Positions 48,616 through 57,261 of a stretch of 64,000 bases of DNA are shown here, in pieces. Source of the stretch: Ruminococcus sp. Phil11 (GTDB taxonomy: Bacteria > Bacillota > Clostridia > Oscillospirales > Ruminococcaceae); assembly GCA_001940925.1 (NCBI GenBank), contig MSGZ01000032.1:54929-118928 (forward strand). Reading direction: 5' to 3'. The number at the start of each line of letters is the position of its first letter. The stretch's first letter is position 1. A model generated the notes under the pieces. That model saw only the letters and a list, made by a program, of their open reading frames with translations. It made no database searches and was not told the DNA's origin. A program made the translations under genes and the position numbers.

Positions 48616-50619
48616 ATGAACAAATGCACTTGGAACAGGCTGCTGGCCGTACTGATGACTGCGGTGCTCTGTCTGGGACTTCAGGCAGGGCTCCTTGCAG
48701 ACCGGCAGTATTTCGCCGGCCTCACCGCAGAAGCGATCGACGTTGCCTACGGCAATGCGATTGCTTATCAGCAGGCGGATTCCCGCTGGGGCAACTATCC
48801 GTTTGTCCGCCGCAACCCCGGAAATCTGAACGAGCTTCAGGATGATGACCTCAACAACAGCATTGCAAAAGCAGCGTGCAGTCTCCTTTCCTGCGTCAAC
48901 AGTGTCTATTATAAGACCGGCGTTTTCATCAACCCGAAAGAGCTTGCCGATTTCGCGATCAATAACGGCTACCGCGTCTGGCCGCAGAGCGGCGTTGTAA
49001 CGACGTTCTTCAAAGCGTTCTGCGACAATTTCGGCAGCCGCGCCGGATTCTCGTATAAAACCTCGACGACCAGCGCATCCGCTGCATTGGAATATGTCCG
49101 GAACGGCAATACCGCCGTATACAATATCCCCGGCCATTACATTGCTGTCGTGGACTACAATCCCTCATACGACATGTATCTGATCCTGGATTCCGCTGCA
49201 GGCTCATCAAAAAGAGCACCGTATATCCTGGGACATGCGGATACCAAATGCCAGAGGGACGGCAGCGCATGGACCGGTGTTGCGTGGGTCAAGGACTCGT
49301 TCCTGACAAGCAGCGATAAATACTATCTTGCATTTTCTGCGTTTATTTTCAGCTACAGCGGTGCTCCTGTGAACGTCGATCCGGACGGTGACATTGCGCC
49401 GTATCCGCGCCCGACGGTTACGCTGAAAAACGGTTCCCGCGGCGATGACGTCAAATGGCTGCAGTATTGCCTGAACAAGTATTTCAAACTGAACGCAGGT
49501 GCTGAGGACGGCATATTCGGACAGAACACCGAAAACGCCGTGATCGCATTCCAGCGCAAATTCAGTCTGGATGATGACGGCATGTTCGGCCCTGCTTCCC
49601 GTTCAAAGATGGTGGAAGAGATCGAAAAAATAAAGAACGGCGGCGACACGGACGGAGACATCGCCCCGTATCCCCGCCCGACGGTTACGCTGAAAAACGG
49701 TTCCCGCGGCGATGACGTCAAATGGCTGCAGTATTGCCTGAACACGTATTTCGATCTGAATGCAGGTGCTGAGGACGGCATTTTCGGGCAGAACACCGAA
49801 AACGCCGTGATCGCATTTCAGCGCAAATTCAGTCTGGATGATGACGGAATGTTCGGCCCTGCTTCCCGCTCCAAAATGGTCGATGAGATCGAAAAGATCC
49901 TGAATCCGCCTGCGACAACAACAACAACAACTACTACTACTACTACTACTACTACCACTACAACGACCACGACCACAACGACTACCACTACAACTACCAC
50001 GACCACAACGACTACGACAACAACAACCACTACAACTACTACGACAACAACAACAACAACAACTACCACTACAACGACTACTACCACAACGACTACAACA
50101 ACGACCACTACCACAACAACTACAACAACGACCACAACAACAACAACTACAACAACGACTACCACAACAACTACGCCGCTGCCGCCGATCACACTTTCGA
50201 CGGAAAGCATCACGCTGGAAAACGGTCAGCAGTTCCCGATCGAGACAGACAGGACAGACCTGCACTTCTCATCCAACAATGAAGAGGCGGCAATCGTTTC
50301 TCCAAACGGCATCATTACCGCGGTCGGGGCCGGTCACGCCGTCATCACGATATTTGACGACGCGGCCAATATGGCGCAGCTCACGGTCGATGTGATCCCG
50401 TTCGAGCCGGAGGAAACGACCCCGTGCACCGGCGATGCGAACGGCGACGGCGATGTCAATCTGAAGGACGTTGTCGCCATCCGCCGCTATCTCGCGGGCG
50501 GCTGGGAGCAGACCTTCTTCGAGAGTGCTGCCGATGTCAACAAGGACAAGTCGATCGACCTGAAAGATGTTGTCATGCTCCGCCGCTATCTCGCGGGCGG
50601 ATTCGGCATCACGCTGTGA
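48616..50619 (+). CDS. Secreted C39-like cysteine peptidase with two peptidoglycan-binding domains, poly-Thr linker and dockerin
   Basis: 667 residues. A signal-type N-terminus is followed by a papain-like C39-family domain (about 45-250) with C88 (AKAACSLLSC), H174 (PGHYIAVVDY) and D192 (LILDSAAG). Two nearly identical PG_binding_1 repeats of 89 residues lie at about 257-433. Residues 434-520 are 87 consecutive threonines. A BIG2-like domain (about 524-596: LSTESITLENGQ, GIITAVGAGHAVIT) and a dockerin (604-667: DANGDGDVNLKD, DVNKDKSIDLKD) follow. AGGAGG precedes ATG 48616. The protein would sit on a cohesin while binding peptidoglycan; the peptidase substrate is unknown. It has its own promoter and terminator. 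Confidence 0.9.
   Translation: MNKCTWNRLLAVLMTAVLCLGLQAGLLADRQYFAGLTAEAIDVAYGNAIAYQQADSRWGNYPFVRRNPGNLNELQDDDLNNSIAKAACSLLSCVNSVYYKTGVFINPKELADFAINNGYRVWPQSGVVTTFFKAFCDNFGSRAGFSYKTSTTSASAALEYVRNGNTAVYNIPGHYIAVVDYNPSYDMYLILDSAAGSSKRAPYILGHADTKCQRDGSAWTGVAWVKDSFLTSSDKYYLAFSAFIFSYSGAPVNVDPDGDIAPYPRPTVTLKNGSRGDDVKWLQYCLNKYFKLNAGAEDGIFGQNTENAVIAFQRKFSLDDDGMFGPASRSKMVEEIEKIKNGGDTDGDIAPYPRPTVTLKNGSRGDDVKWLQYCLNTYFDLNAGAEDGIFGQNTENAVIAFQRKFSLDDDGMFGPASRSKMVDEIEKILNPPATTTTTTTTTTTTTTTTTTTTTTTTTTTTTTTTTTTTTTTTTTTTTTTTTTTTTTTTTTTTTTTTTTTTTTTTTTTTTTTTTTTTTTTPLPPITLSTESITLENGQQFPIETDRTDLHFSSNNEEAAIVSPNGIITAVGAGHAVITIFDDAANMAQLTVDVIPFEPEETTPCTGDANGDGDVNLKDVVAIRRYLAGGWEQTFFESAADVNKDKSIDLKDVVMLRRYLAGGFGITL
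49384..49914 (+). repeat. Tandem 267-bp repeat encoding two peptidoglycan-binding domains
   Basis: Copies start at 49384 and 49651 and are nearly identical, including a tract of about 60 identical bases from ACGGTTACGCTGAAAAACGG onward. The high identity at silent sites points to a recent duplication. Confidence 0.9.
49915..50175 (+). repeat. 87 consecutive threonine codons
   Basis: 261 bases of uninterrupted ACN codons. All four codons are mixed (ACA, ACT, ACC, ACG), so it is a protein-level homopolymer maintained by selection rather than a plain trinucleotide expansion. It is a likely O-glycosylated flexible linker. Confidence 0.95.
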
Positions 50620-50637
50620 TCCTCAATAATCAGAATA

Positions 50638-50676
50638 CAAAAGGCGTCAGCTGAGATCATCAGCTGACGCCTTTTT
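50638..50676 (+). terminator. Intrinsic terminator of the C39-like gene
   Basis: AAAAGGCGTCAGCTGA pairs with TCAGCTGACGCCTTTT around GATCA, followed by TGCTG. The convergent GH9 gene ends 44 bases further on. Confidence 0.88.
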
Positions 50677-50719
50677 GCTGTGTAATTGCCGATGCTGACG
50701 CCGAAGCTGTCAGCGGGAT

Positions 50720-53700
50720 TTATTTACCGGACGGGAGACTGTCCAGCGGAAGCTGATCTGCGGTGATCTTCTTCGCAATGAGCATGAGGATCGCGGTCAG
50801 ATCGGCAGAATCCAGTGTACCCTTGATGATATTCGCCTGTGCCTTGCCCGCTTCTGTAATGACCGCCTCGGTATCCTCCGTCAGATACCGTGCAAGCAGA
50901 ACGGCGTCGGAAACGTCGGTCTTGCCGTCCGCAGTGGTGTCACCCCAGACAAAGTCCGACTGACTGCCGTCTGTCTTCGTTGTCGTGACAGCAGGCTGCG
51001 TCGTAGTCTCTGCCGGAACCGGAGGCGGAACCGGGTTCATCCGCTCCTGCAGGAAGGAAACGATCCATGCAAGCTCTGCGTTCCAGCTAAGCGCGGACGA
51101 ATTGCTTGACCATGATTCGATATCGTCCGTATAGCACCGTTCGGACGGATTGTCTGTGCGCCGCGGATCGAAGCCGAGTGCCCGCATATACGGATCATTC
51201 ATATAAACGGTCGGCCCGGCGACCAGCACGCCGTCCGGTGCGTTCGGGAGGGTGTCATCCAGTTCATACGCCCAGAATTTGTGATGCGGCCACTGTACCC
51301 TATAGTCGCCGTAACCGGTGATAAAGGAGAAGGACAGCGGGTTGTTGCCGAGCAGATAATCCATGCCGGATGTGACGCCCGCAAAATACTTTTCATTGCC
51401 GGTCAGGTCATACGCGTATGCCAGTGCGATCATGTTGCCGACCGCTCTCGCGTTGGATCCGAACTCAAAGCCGACGAAATACGGTTCGGAATAGAGCCCG
51501 GCCAGCGGATCCTGATAACCGGGGCCGTCATACAGATACGGGATGCCGTAGCCCTGCTTCTCTGCAGTATGCAGGTAGTCACCCGCAGTATCGAGGATCG
51601 ACTCTGTCAGCGTTTTCTGCTGTGCATCGGTCAGCAGATCCCAGTGCAGTGCCAGTGACAGAGAGCCTGCTGCACCGGTGTTGCCCCAGTTGAACGCCGT
51701 GAGAGAACCTTCGTCAGTCTCATTCTCGCCGCCGGTGATCCGCTCAGGCACCTTGAATGCATCCTTGTATTCGGAGAGTTCCTTCAGATAATCCGCTGCT
51801 GCGGAATCCTCCATCGCCTTCGCGGAGATATAAAGCTCGCAGGCTGCCCAGTAGGCATCGTCACGAACCTCAACATCGCCGTAGGGCTGTGCGGCACGCG
51901 CCTGATACTTCGGCGCATACTGGGAGGTCTTGTTCAGCTCCTCCTGCGGAACCCGATTGATGTAACCCGGAAGATACGTTGTTTTCAGATCAGGCTCATA
52001 ATAATGCAGCTTGAATGCCTGATACGCATCCTTCGCATTTTTCAGCAGCTTTGCTGCATAGTCCGGATCGTATGCCTGCCAGAGTCTTGCGGCCTGTGCC
52101 GCACATGCCGCATAGTTCAGCGTGGCCGCAAAGGTCGGCGGCTTGACGATGCGCACAGGCTCATATTCTTCGATATAATTCCACGGCGTGGCTCCGATCC
52201 CGATCGGCTTGTAGTCCTGCACCTGATGATAGTAAAGTCCTGCCAGCTCACCCCATGTTTTCTCGCCCGCATCGACCTTCATCTTCTCCATGAAGTCAAG
52301 CTCATATCTGCACTCATCAAGGATATCCGGAACCTTGTTGTCCGTTTCCGGCACGACACAGACGCCGGAGCCGTTCTCAAACTTTTTCCTGCCGTTCTCT
52401 GTCTGTGCGGCTCTTTCATAAAGATTCTGGAGCGTCCAGACGGTCATGCCGCCTTCGACCATGGATTTGCAGTAATCCTCTGCATTGTACCAGCCGCCGG
52501 ATACGTCGATCACGGAGGAGCGATAGGTCTCGTTCGCTTCCTGCGCGCTGTAATATTCATCAAACCACTGTGTCTGAACGATCGCCCTGTCACCCTTGTG
52601 CGTACCGCGGTGTGCAAGTTCCCTCTCGTCGCCGGAGGTGATGTACTGCTGCTCAATATCCGAACCGGAGCGGCTCTGATAGAAGTAGTTGAGTGAATTG
52701 GTCAGCATATCAGCCGATGTATCGCTGATTACGCCGCGATGATCGAAGGGCGGCATATCGCTTCCGCCAAGCATCTTCCCGCCGCTTCTGTAAGGATTCT
52801 CCGCGATCTCAAACTCGAAGGAACGCCAGTCCTTATTCTTGATGCGCAGATAATATCTGCCCGGCGTCTGATATTCGGAGAAGTCGATTTCGCAGACATT
52901 GTCGTGCGAATCGTAGTCATGGAACTTCCTGCCGGTCTGACCGGTATACACGACCTCGCCGGACTCACTGACCAGCTCAAAGGTGTAGCTTTCATCCTTC
53001 AGTTCGATCGGGTTCTTATGGTACTGGATATTGCCCGCATCGTCGCCCAGTGTCGCGGTCTTTGCACCCCGGATAAAGTAACCGACCTGATTCACGGAGA
53101 TATAGTTATTCGCAAGGCCGCTGCCCAGACGGGTGATACCGTAATCCGGTTCGGGCGGGGTCACGGAGCTGCCGTCCAGATCAACGATCGACATATTGTC
53201 AAACCAGATCTCGTCGCCGTCCGCTGCATTGCCTCTCTCACCGTAAGCGTACTGGAATGTCCACTCCTTTCCGTGCAGATCCTCGGTGCATTCAAAGGTG
53301 CCTTCAAAGGTCTGCCATTCTGTCGTCAGCGCGACCGGCTCGCCCCAGCCCATACCGCCGCCGCCCATGTGCGGGCCCTGCACGAATCCTTCCTTTTTTA
53401 GGCAGCAGTATTCATTATACGGATTGCCGGTGTCGCCGATGTAGGAATTGATCAGAAAGCCGTCTCTATTGGACTTTGCCGTGAAGCTGACCTTGTACGT
53501 ATGCCCTGCCTCGAAGTTCAGCTTTCTGTGCCGGAACTGCAGATCATAAGTGTCCCGTGATTCGCCCTTTGCCGAGATGATCGTGATATGTACCGCCCCG
53601 TCCTCAATTCTGAAATCCTGTCTTGCAGGACGGGCATCGACCGTATGCCACGGGATCATCTTGTAATCAAACGTACTTTCTCCGAGAATTTCCCCTTCTG

Positions 53701-53797
53701 TGACGGCCACAACCGGCATCACAGGAAATACTGCGGCTGCGGTCATCGCAGCCGCCAGCAGGCTCGCGATCACCGCTTTACTGTGTTTCTTTTGCAT
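50720..53797 (-). CDS. Secreted GH9-family protein with CBM4-like module and dockerin, catalytic residues altered
   Basis: 1025 residues. Signal peptide (MQKKHSKAVIASLLAAAMTA); CBM4/9-like sandwich at about 38-215; Ig-like domain (ISVNQVGYF onward); GH9 (alpha/alpha)6 barrel at about 325-935; short Thr linker; dockerin (DTTADGKTDVSD, then GTLDSADLTAIL). The domain order matches CbhA/CelK-type GH9 enzymes. In the usual DAGD motif it reads NAED (N438, D441), and the catalytic acid Glu of SNEVA is Ser900 (SSNSSALSWNAEL). The His motif is kept (WPHHKFW). It may bind cellulose without the standard hydrolysis. Start: ATG 53797 or 53801-53803 (ATGATTATG), both near AAAAAAGGA. It has its own promoter at 54017-54045. 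Confidence 0.9.
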   Translation of the reverse strand: MQKKHSKAVIASLLAAAMTAAAVFPVMPVVAVTEGEILGESTFDYKMIPWHTVDARPARQDFRIEDGAVHITIISAKGESRDTYDLQFRHRKLNFEAGHTYKVSFTAKSNRDGFLINSYIGDTGNPYNEYCCLKKEGFVQGPHMGGGGMGWGEPVALTTEWQTFEGTFECTEDLHGKEWTFQYAYGERGNAADGDEIWFDNMSIVDLDGSSVTPPEPDYGITRLGSGLANNYISVNQVGYFIRGAKTATLGDDAGNIQYHKNPIELKDESYTFELVSESGEVVYTGQTGRKFHDYDSHDNVCEIDFSEYQTPGRYYLRIKNKDWRSFEFEIAENPYRSGGKMLGGSDMPPFDHRGVISDTSADMLTNSLNYFYQSRSGSDIEQQYITSGDERELAHRGTHKGDRAIVQTQWFDEYYSAQEANETYRSSVIDVSGGWYNAEDYCKSMVEGGMTVWTLQNLYERAAQTENGRKKFENGSGVCVVPETDNKVPDILDECRYELDFMEKMKVDAGEKTWGELAGLYYHQVQDYKPIGIGATPWNYIEEYEPVRIVKPPTFAATLNYAACAAQAARLWQAYDPDYAAKLLKNAKDAYQAFKLHYYEPDLKTTYLPGYINRVPQEELNKTSQYAPKYQARAAQPYGDVEVRDDAYWAACELYISAKAMEDSAAADYLKELSEYKDAFKVPERITGGENETDEGSLTAFNWGNTGAAGSLSLALHWDLLTDAQQKTLTESILDTAGDYLHTAEKQGYGIPYLYDGPGYQDPLAGLYSEPYFVGFEFGSNARAVGNMIALAYAYDLTGNEKYFAGVTSGMDYLLGNNPLSFSFITGYGDYRVQWPHHKFWAYELDDTLPNAPDGVLVAGPTVYMNDPYMRALGFDPRRTDNPSERCYTDDIESWSSNSSALSWNAELAWIVSFLQERMNPVPPPVPAETTTQPAVTTTKTDGSQSDFVWGDTTADGKTDVSDAVLLARYLTEDTEAVITEAGKAQANIIKGTLDSADLTAILMLIAKKITADQLPLDSLPSGK

Positions 53798-54016
53798 AAT
53801 CATTCCATCCTTTTTTCGTGTGGGCCGGCCGTACCTTCCGGCTGTTTGTTTCTGCTGCATGTGTCCGGCGGAATCCGCCCCCGTACCTGCCGGTCCGGCA
53901 TTCTGCTCCGTTCAGCAGAGCTGCTGCTCCGGCGAATCCGGATCCCCGCATTCACAGACATCCTGCATCGCATTCAGAAAAGTCCGCACCGCATTGCAGA
54001 TTTTTCCGATAACCTT

Positions 54017-54045
54017 ATTATAATACAAATTCTCGCATTTGTAAA
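54017..54045 (-). promoter_or_regulatory. Promoter of the GH9 gene
   Basis: On the minus strand, TTTACA (54040-54045) and TATAAT (54017-54022) are separated by 17 bases. The leader of about 210 bases to the GH9 start holds no gene or known RNA motif, nor do the bases from 54046 to 54156. Confidence 0.7.
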
Positions 54046-54156
54046 TGGATTTTTTATGAACATTCTGCAATGCGGGCGGCTTCTTCGGCTCTGCTGCCCC
54101 CAATGATAAGGCACGCCGACAGCATACCGGTATTCAGCACTATTCACTGTTCACTA

Positions 54157-54200
54157 TAAAAAATCCCGCCCCCTGCTTCATATACGAAGCAAGGGGCGGC
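54157..54200 (-). terminator. Intrinsic terminator of the metallophosphoesterase gene
   Basis: On the minus strand, CCGCCCCTTGCTTCG pairs with GAAGCAGGGGGCGG, followed by ATTTTTTATAG. Confidence 0.88.
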
Positions 54201-54203
54201 TGC

Positions 54204-54836
54204 TCAGTCTTTATGTTTTTCCGCCTGCTGTCTGACGGCGGGGTCATCGTATTCAAACGTATAGGTCCGGTACGCATTGATGACCACCGTCTCCCCAAAA
54301 AGGGAAAGCTGCGGTGCCTTCATCCCGTAATTCTGATGAATGTGGCCGTGCACAAAGTATTTCGGCTGATACTGCCCGATCAGACCGCGGAACGCTTCAA
54401 AGCCCTTGTGGCAGAGATCCTCGCCGTCATGAAAGCCGGCCATCGGCGCGTGCGTCACAAGCATATCAAATCCGCCGCAGAGCTTCAGACGGAGCTTTAA
54501 TCTGCGGATGCGCCGCTGCATATCCTTTTCGGTATACTGATGCGTGCCGCTGCGGTAGCGCATGGAGCCGCCCAGCCCGAGGATCCGGATGCCGTTGTAG
54601 GTCACGATCTGATCCTCGATGCACTCGCAGCCCTCCGGCGGCGTCACATCATATTTTTCGTCGTGGTTGCCGTGCACATAGAGCAGCGGCAGATTGGACA
54701 TCGTCTCGACAAACTGCAGATATTCCGGCTTCAGGTCTCCGGCCGAAATGATCAGGTCGATCCCCTTGAACATGCCCGGCTGATAATGCTCCCAGATATA
54801 CTTGGACTCCTCGTCCGACATCACCATAATTTTCAT
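54204..54836 (-). CDS. Metallophosphoesterase
   Basis: 210 residues with the calcineurin-like order: SAGDLKPEYL (GD), LYVHGNHDE (GNHD), LVTHAPMAGF and FVHGHIHQN (GHxH). The first motif, normally DxH, reads MSDEESKYI, so one N-terminal metal ligand is replaced. Activity could be reduced or use a different metal. These proteins are cytoplasmic phosphodiesterases of broad or unknown specificity (YfcE-like). It follows the BMP-like gene with 32 bases between and is probably cotranscribed with it. Confidence 0.88.
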   Translation of the reverse strand: MKIMVMSDEESKYIWEHYQPGMFKGIDLIISAGDLKPEYLQFVETMSNLPLLYVHGNHDEKYDVTPPEGCECIEDQIVTYNGIRILGLGGSMRYRSGTHQYTEKDMQRRIRRLKLRLKLCGGFDMLVTHAPMAGFHDGEDLCHKGFEAFRGLIGQYQPKYFVHGHIHQNYGMKAPQLSLFGETVVINAYRTYTFEYDDPAVRQQAEKHKD

Positions 54837-54868
54837 GTTTATATTCCCCGCCCCTGTTTTTTATCCGG

Positions 54869-56839
54869 TTATTTCAACAGCCCGGCACTGTCCTGTTTAT
54901 GAATGCTGTGCCACCTTGCAAATTCGCGGTACTGCGGTGCCAGCTCGCCGATCTCCGGCAGCCTGCCCTTCACATTGGACGGCAGCCAGTCCAGCGCAAT
55001 GATCTCATCCGCATTCAGATTCTGACCCGGCCGCACAATGTAAGAACCGTCCCACCTGCAGATCGGCCCTCTGAACGGTTCAAATTCGCCGAGCGCGATC
55101 TGATTGTGCAGCAGCCGCGGAAGCTTCTGCAGATCACGCGGCAGATTGTCCGAGGAGTATTTGACGCCGACCGCGCCGGACGACATACCCCAGTAATAGT
55201 TGAGTGCCTGCTTTTCGTTCTGGTTCGCGTCGTTCTTCCATGCGCCGATCAGCACCGAACGCACCAGATCCTCATAGAGGCTGCCCCAGTTCAGCACCGG
55301 TGCAGCAAGCGGAAACGAATTCTGGTCGTCCACGCAGATCGCGTGCAGGCCGAAGTCCGCTTCCTTGGACAGATGCGCATTGATATCGCGGTCGGAGATC
55401 AGGTCGATCTTCTTTTCACGGAAAAACGCGAGCGGATCGTGGTTTTCAAGCGTGGACCAGTCCAGATAGACCTTGGCACGCGGATTGACCATTTCGACGC
55501 CGAGCGCAAATGCCGCGATCGAGGCCGGCGTTCCGAGCACCGGATAATCCGCGATATAGCCGATCCGGTTTGTCTCGGTCATGATGCCCGCAATGACGCC
55601 CGTGATGAACTTTGCCTCGTAGATGCGCAGATAATACGTGCGGAGCTGCTGATACGCGGTGTTCATCGAGCAGTTGAGAATGATGATCTCAGGGTGCGCG
55701 ACCGCCATGCGCATACTGCACGCATGATAGACCGGCGAAGTCGTGAAGATCAGCCTGCAGCCCTCTGCGATCGCCTGCGCGATCGTGTCCTCTCCGTCCT
55801 CTGCGGGACATACATAGTATTTCGTTTCGATCTGCTCTGCAAATTTGCGCGCAATATGCTGCCGGCCGTGCTCATGGTTAAAGACCCAGCCGGATTCCTC
55901 CGGTTTCTTCGGATACAGGAACGCGATCTTCAGCGGCCCGGAGCTGCTCGGCAGGATCATTTTGGAGAGTGCGATCTTCTGCGAGCCCTCGGTCGGGTTG
56001 AGGATATGGGAGGTCGGATTGTCATTGTCAAGCACGCCGAACTCTCCGCGGATGCGCTCAATATGCTGGTGCAGCTCCGCCGACGAAAGCCCGCGGATCT
56101 GCTCAAAGCCGTAGATCTCCAGAAAATGCACGAAGGCGTCGCCCGTTTTGATCTGCAGCTGATTCCTGCCGATCTTGGCGGTATAGTAGCTTGCAAAGAC
56201 CGAGTACAGAAATTTGACGTCACGCCGGAGATCGTCGTCCCACGGCTCCGGCTGGACGGGCTTCCCGTCGGTACCGTCCGGCAGCGCGACCGGCCGGATC
56301 GCCTGCATCAGACGCGTAAAGCCGCCCACCTGCTTCATCTCGATCTCGTAGATGCCGGAGACGCGGTGGAACGCCATAAATTCGCTGTAGATCCTGTATT
56401 CGTCGGTGTCGGTCTGTCTGGGGATGATCCGGGTGACGACGGCCCCGATGCTGACCGCCCCGAAATACTTTGAGACGCTGACGCGCTTGTTGCCCTCTGC
56501 GACGTAAAACCGCTGCATGAACTCGAATACGGTGATCGGCTCATTGACGCCGACCTCCCGGACGGAATCGCAGAGCAGGGACCATTTGTTGCCGAACTCG
56601 GTATCGTAGTCCAGCAGCGGCATGAAGTTCGCCGCAAATGCCGAGGTGCGCTCGGACTGCGCCGTGCCCTCGATCATGGAAAGCGGGATCTCCATTTGTC
56701 CCAGCGGGATCTGTCCCTCGACCTCATGGTTCCGGAGAATGTCCTCCAGCACAGGAAGATAGCGGGCCTCCTCGCTGGTGGCTGCGCGCTGCTGCTTTTC
56801 GGCAAGCTTCTGCGCCTTCATATAATCCTGAATTGCCAT
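54869..56839 (-). CDS. BMP-type substrate-binding-like protein with ParB-like N-terminal region, no signal peptide
   Basis: 656 residues. Residues about 60-150 contain VNEPITVFEFMQRFYVAEGN, then KRVSVSKYFG, which follows the ParB/Srx-type pattern (E-P-I-x-V...V-x-E-G-x-x-R). The C-terminal ~330 residues match the BMP/Med basic membrane protein fold (KIAFLYPKKPEESGWVFNHE, then HGRQHIARKF; TSPVYHACSMRMAVAHPEII; NRIGYIADYP; DWS). There is no signal peptide, and no ABC transporter genes are adjacent. This looks like a cytoplasmic nucleoside or small-ligand sensor rather than a transport lipoprotein. AAAGGAGC precedes ATG 56839; ATG 56878 lacks a site. Confidence 0.7.
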   Translation of the reverse strand: MAIQDYMKAQKLAEKQQRAATSEEARYLPVLEDILRNHEVEGQIPLGQMEIPLSMIEGTAQSERTSAFAANFMPLLDYDTEFGNKWSLLCDSVREVGVNEPITVFEFMQRFYVAEGNKRVSVSKYFGAVSIGAVVTRIIPRQTDTDEYRIYSEFMAFHRVSGIYEIEMKQVGGFTRLMQAIRPVALPDGTDGKPVQPEPWDDDLRRDVKFLYSVFASYYTAKIGRNQLQIKTGDAFVHFLEIYGFEQIRGLSSAELHQHIERIRGEFGVLDNDNPTSHILNPTEGSQKIALSKMILPSSSGPLKIAFLYPKKPEESGWVFNHEHGRQHIARKFAEQIETKYYVCPAEDGEDTIAQAIAEGCRLIFTTSPVYHACSMRMAVAHPEIIILNCSMNTAYQQLRTYYLRIYEAKFITGVIAGIMTETNRIGYIADYPVLGTPASIAAFALGVEMVNPRAKVYLDWSTLENHDPLAFFREKKIDLISDRDINAHLSKEADFGLHAICVDDQNSFPLAAPVLNWGSLYEDLVRSVLIGAWKNDANQNEKQALNYYWGMSSGAVGVKYSSDNLPRDLQKLPRLLHNQIALGEFEPFRGPICRWDGSYIVRPGQNLNADEIIALDWLPSNVKGRLPEIGELAPQYREFARWHSIHKQDSAGLLK

Positions 56840-57181
56840 ACGCTGCTCCTTTTTCGGTAGGTGCGGAATGCGGGTCATCGTTCCGATGCCCTTGCGGACG
56901 GTTGCTGTGATGCAGCATACTGACAGGCAGACCTGTCACTCATATTATAACATATTCCGACGGAGATTTCAATGGGCGCATCACGTAAAAAAACAGGCTG
57001 CACCGGACGGGCGCAGGATCCCCGCCGACCGCGTATGCGCACGCCGTGCTGTCCGTCATCCGGCACGGCCCGATGGTATTTCTGCAATCCGCAATTCATA
57101 CAGAATCAGCGAAAAGAGCGCGGAAAATCATGGCAGATGTGCCGGAAAACAGCATATCCGCAGGTTTTCTGTCTTTCCCTA

Positions 57182-57210
57182 TTGACAAGGTAGGAAATGT
57201 ATGCTATAAT
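57182..57210 (+). promoter_or_regulatory. Promoter of the suf operon
   Basis: TTGACA (57182-57187) and TATAAT (57205-57210) are separated by 17 bases, a consensus promoter. Confidence 0.82.
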
Positions 57211-57220
57211 ACATCCATAG

Positions 57221-57237
57221 CCTATTTATTCGATAGG
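57221..57237 (+). promoter_or_regulatory. Candidate Rrf2 operator in the suf leader
   Basis: CCTAT-TTATTCG-ATAGG is an inverted repeat just after the predicted transcription start. The operon's own Rrf2-family regulator is the natural candidate to bind it. Confidence 0.45.
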
Positions 57238-57261
57238 GATAATATGAAAGGAAGAAGCAAT

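Noticed and set aside
49818..50213. Poly-valine frame on the minus strand
   Set aside because: Reverse complement of the threonine run; GTN codons follow automatically.
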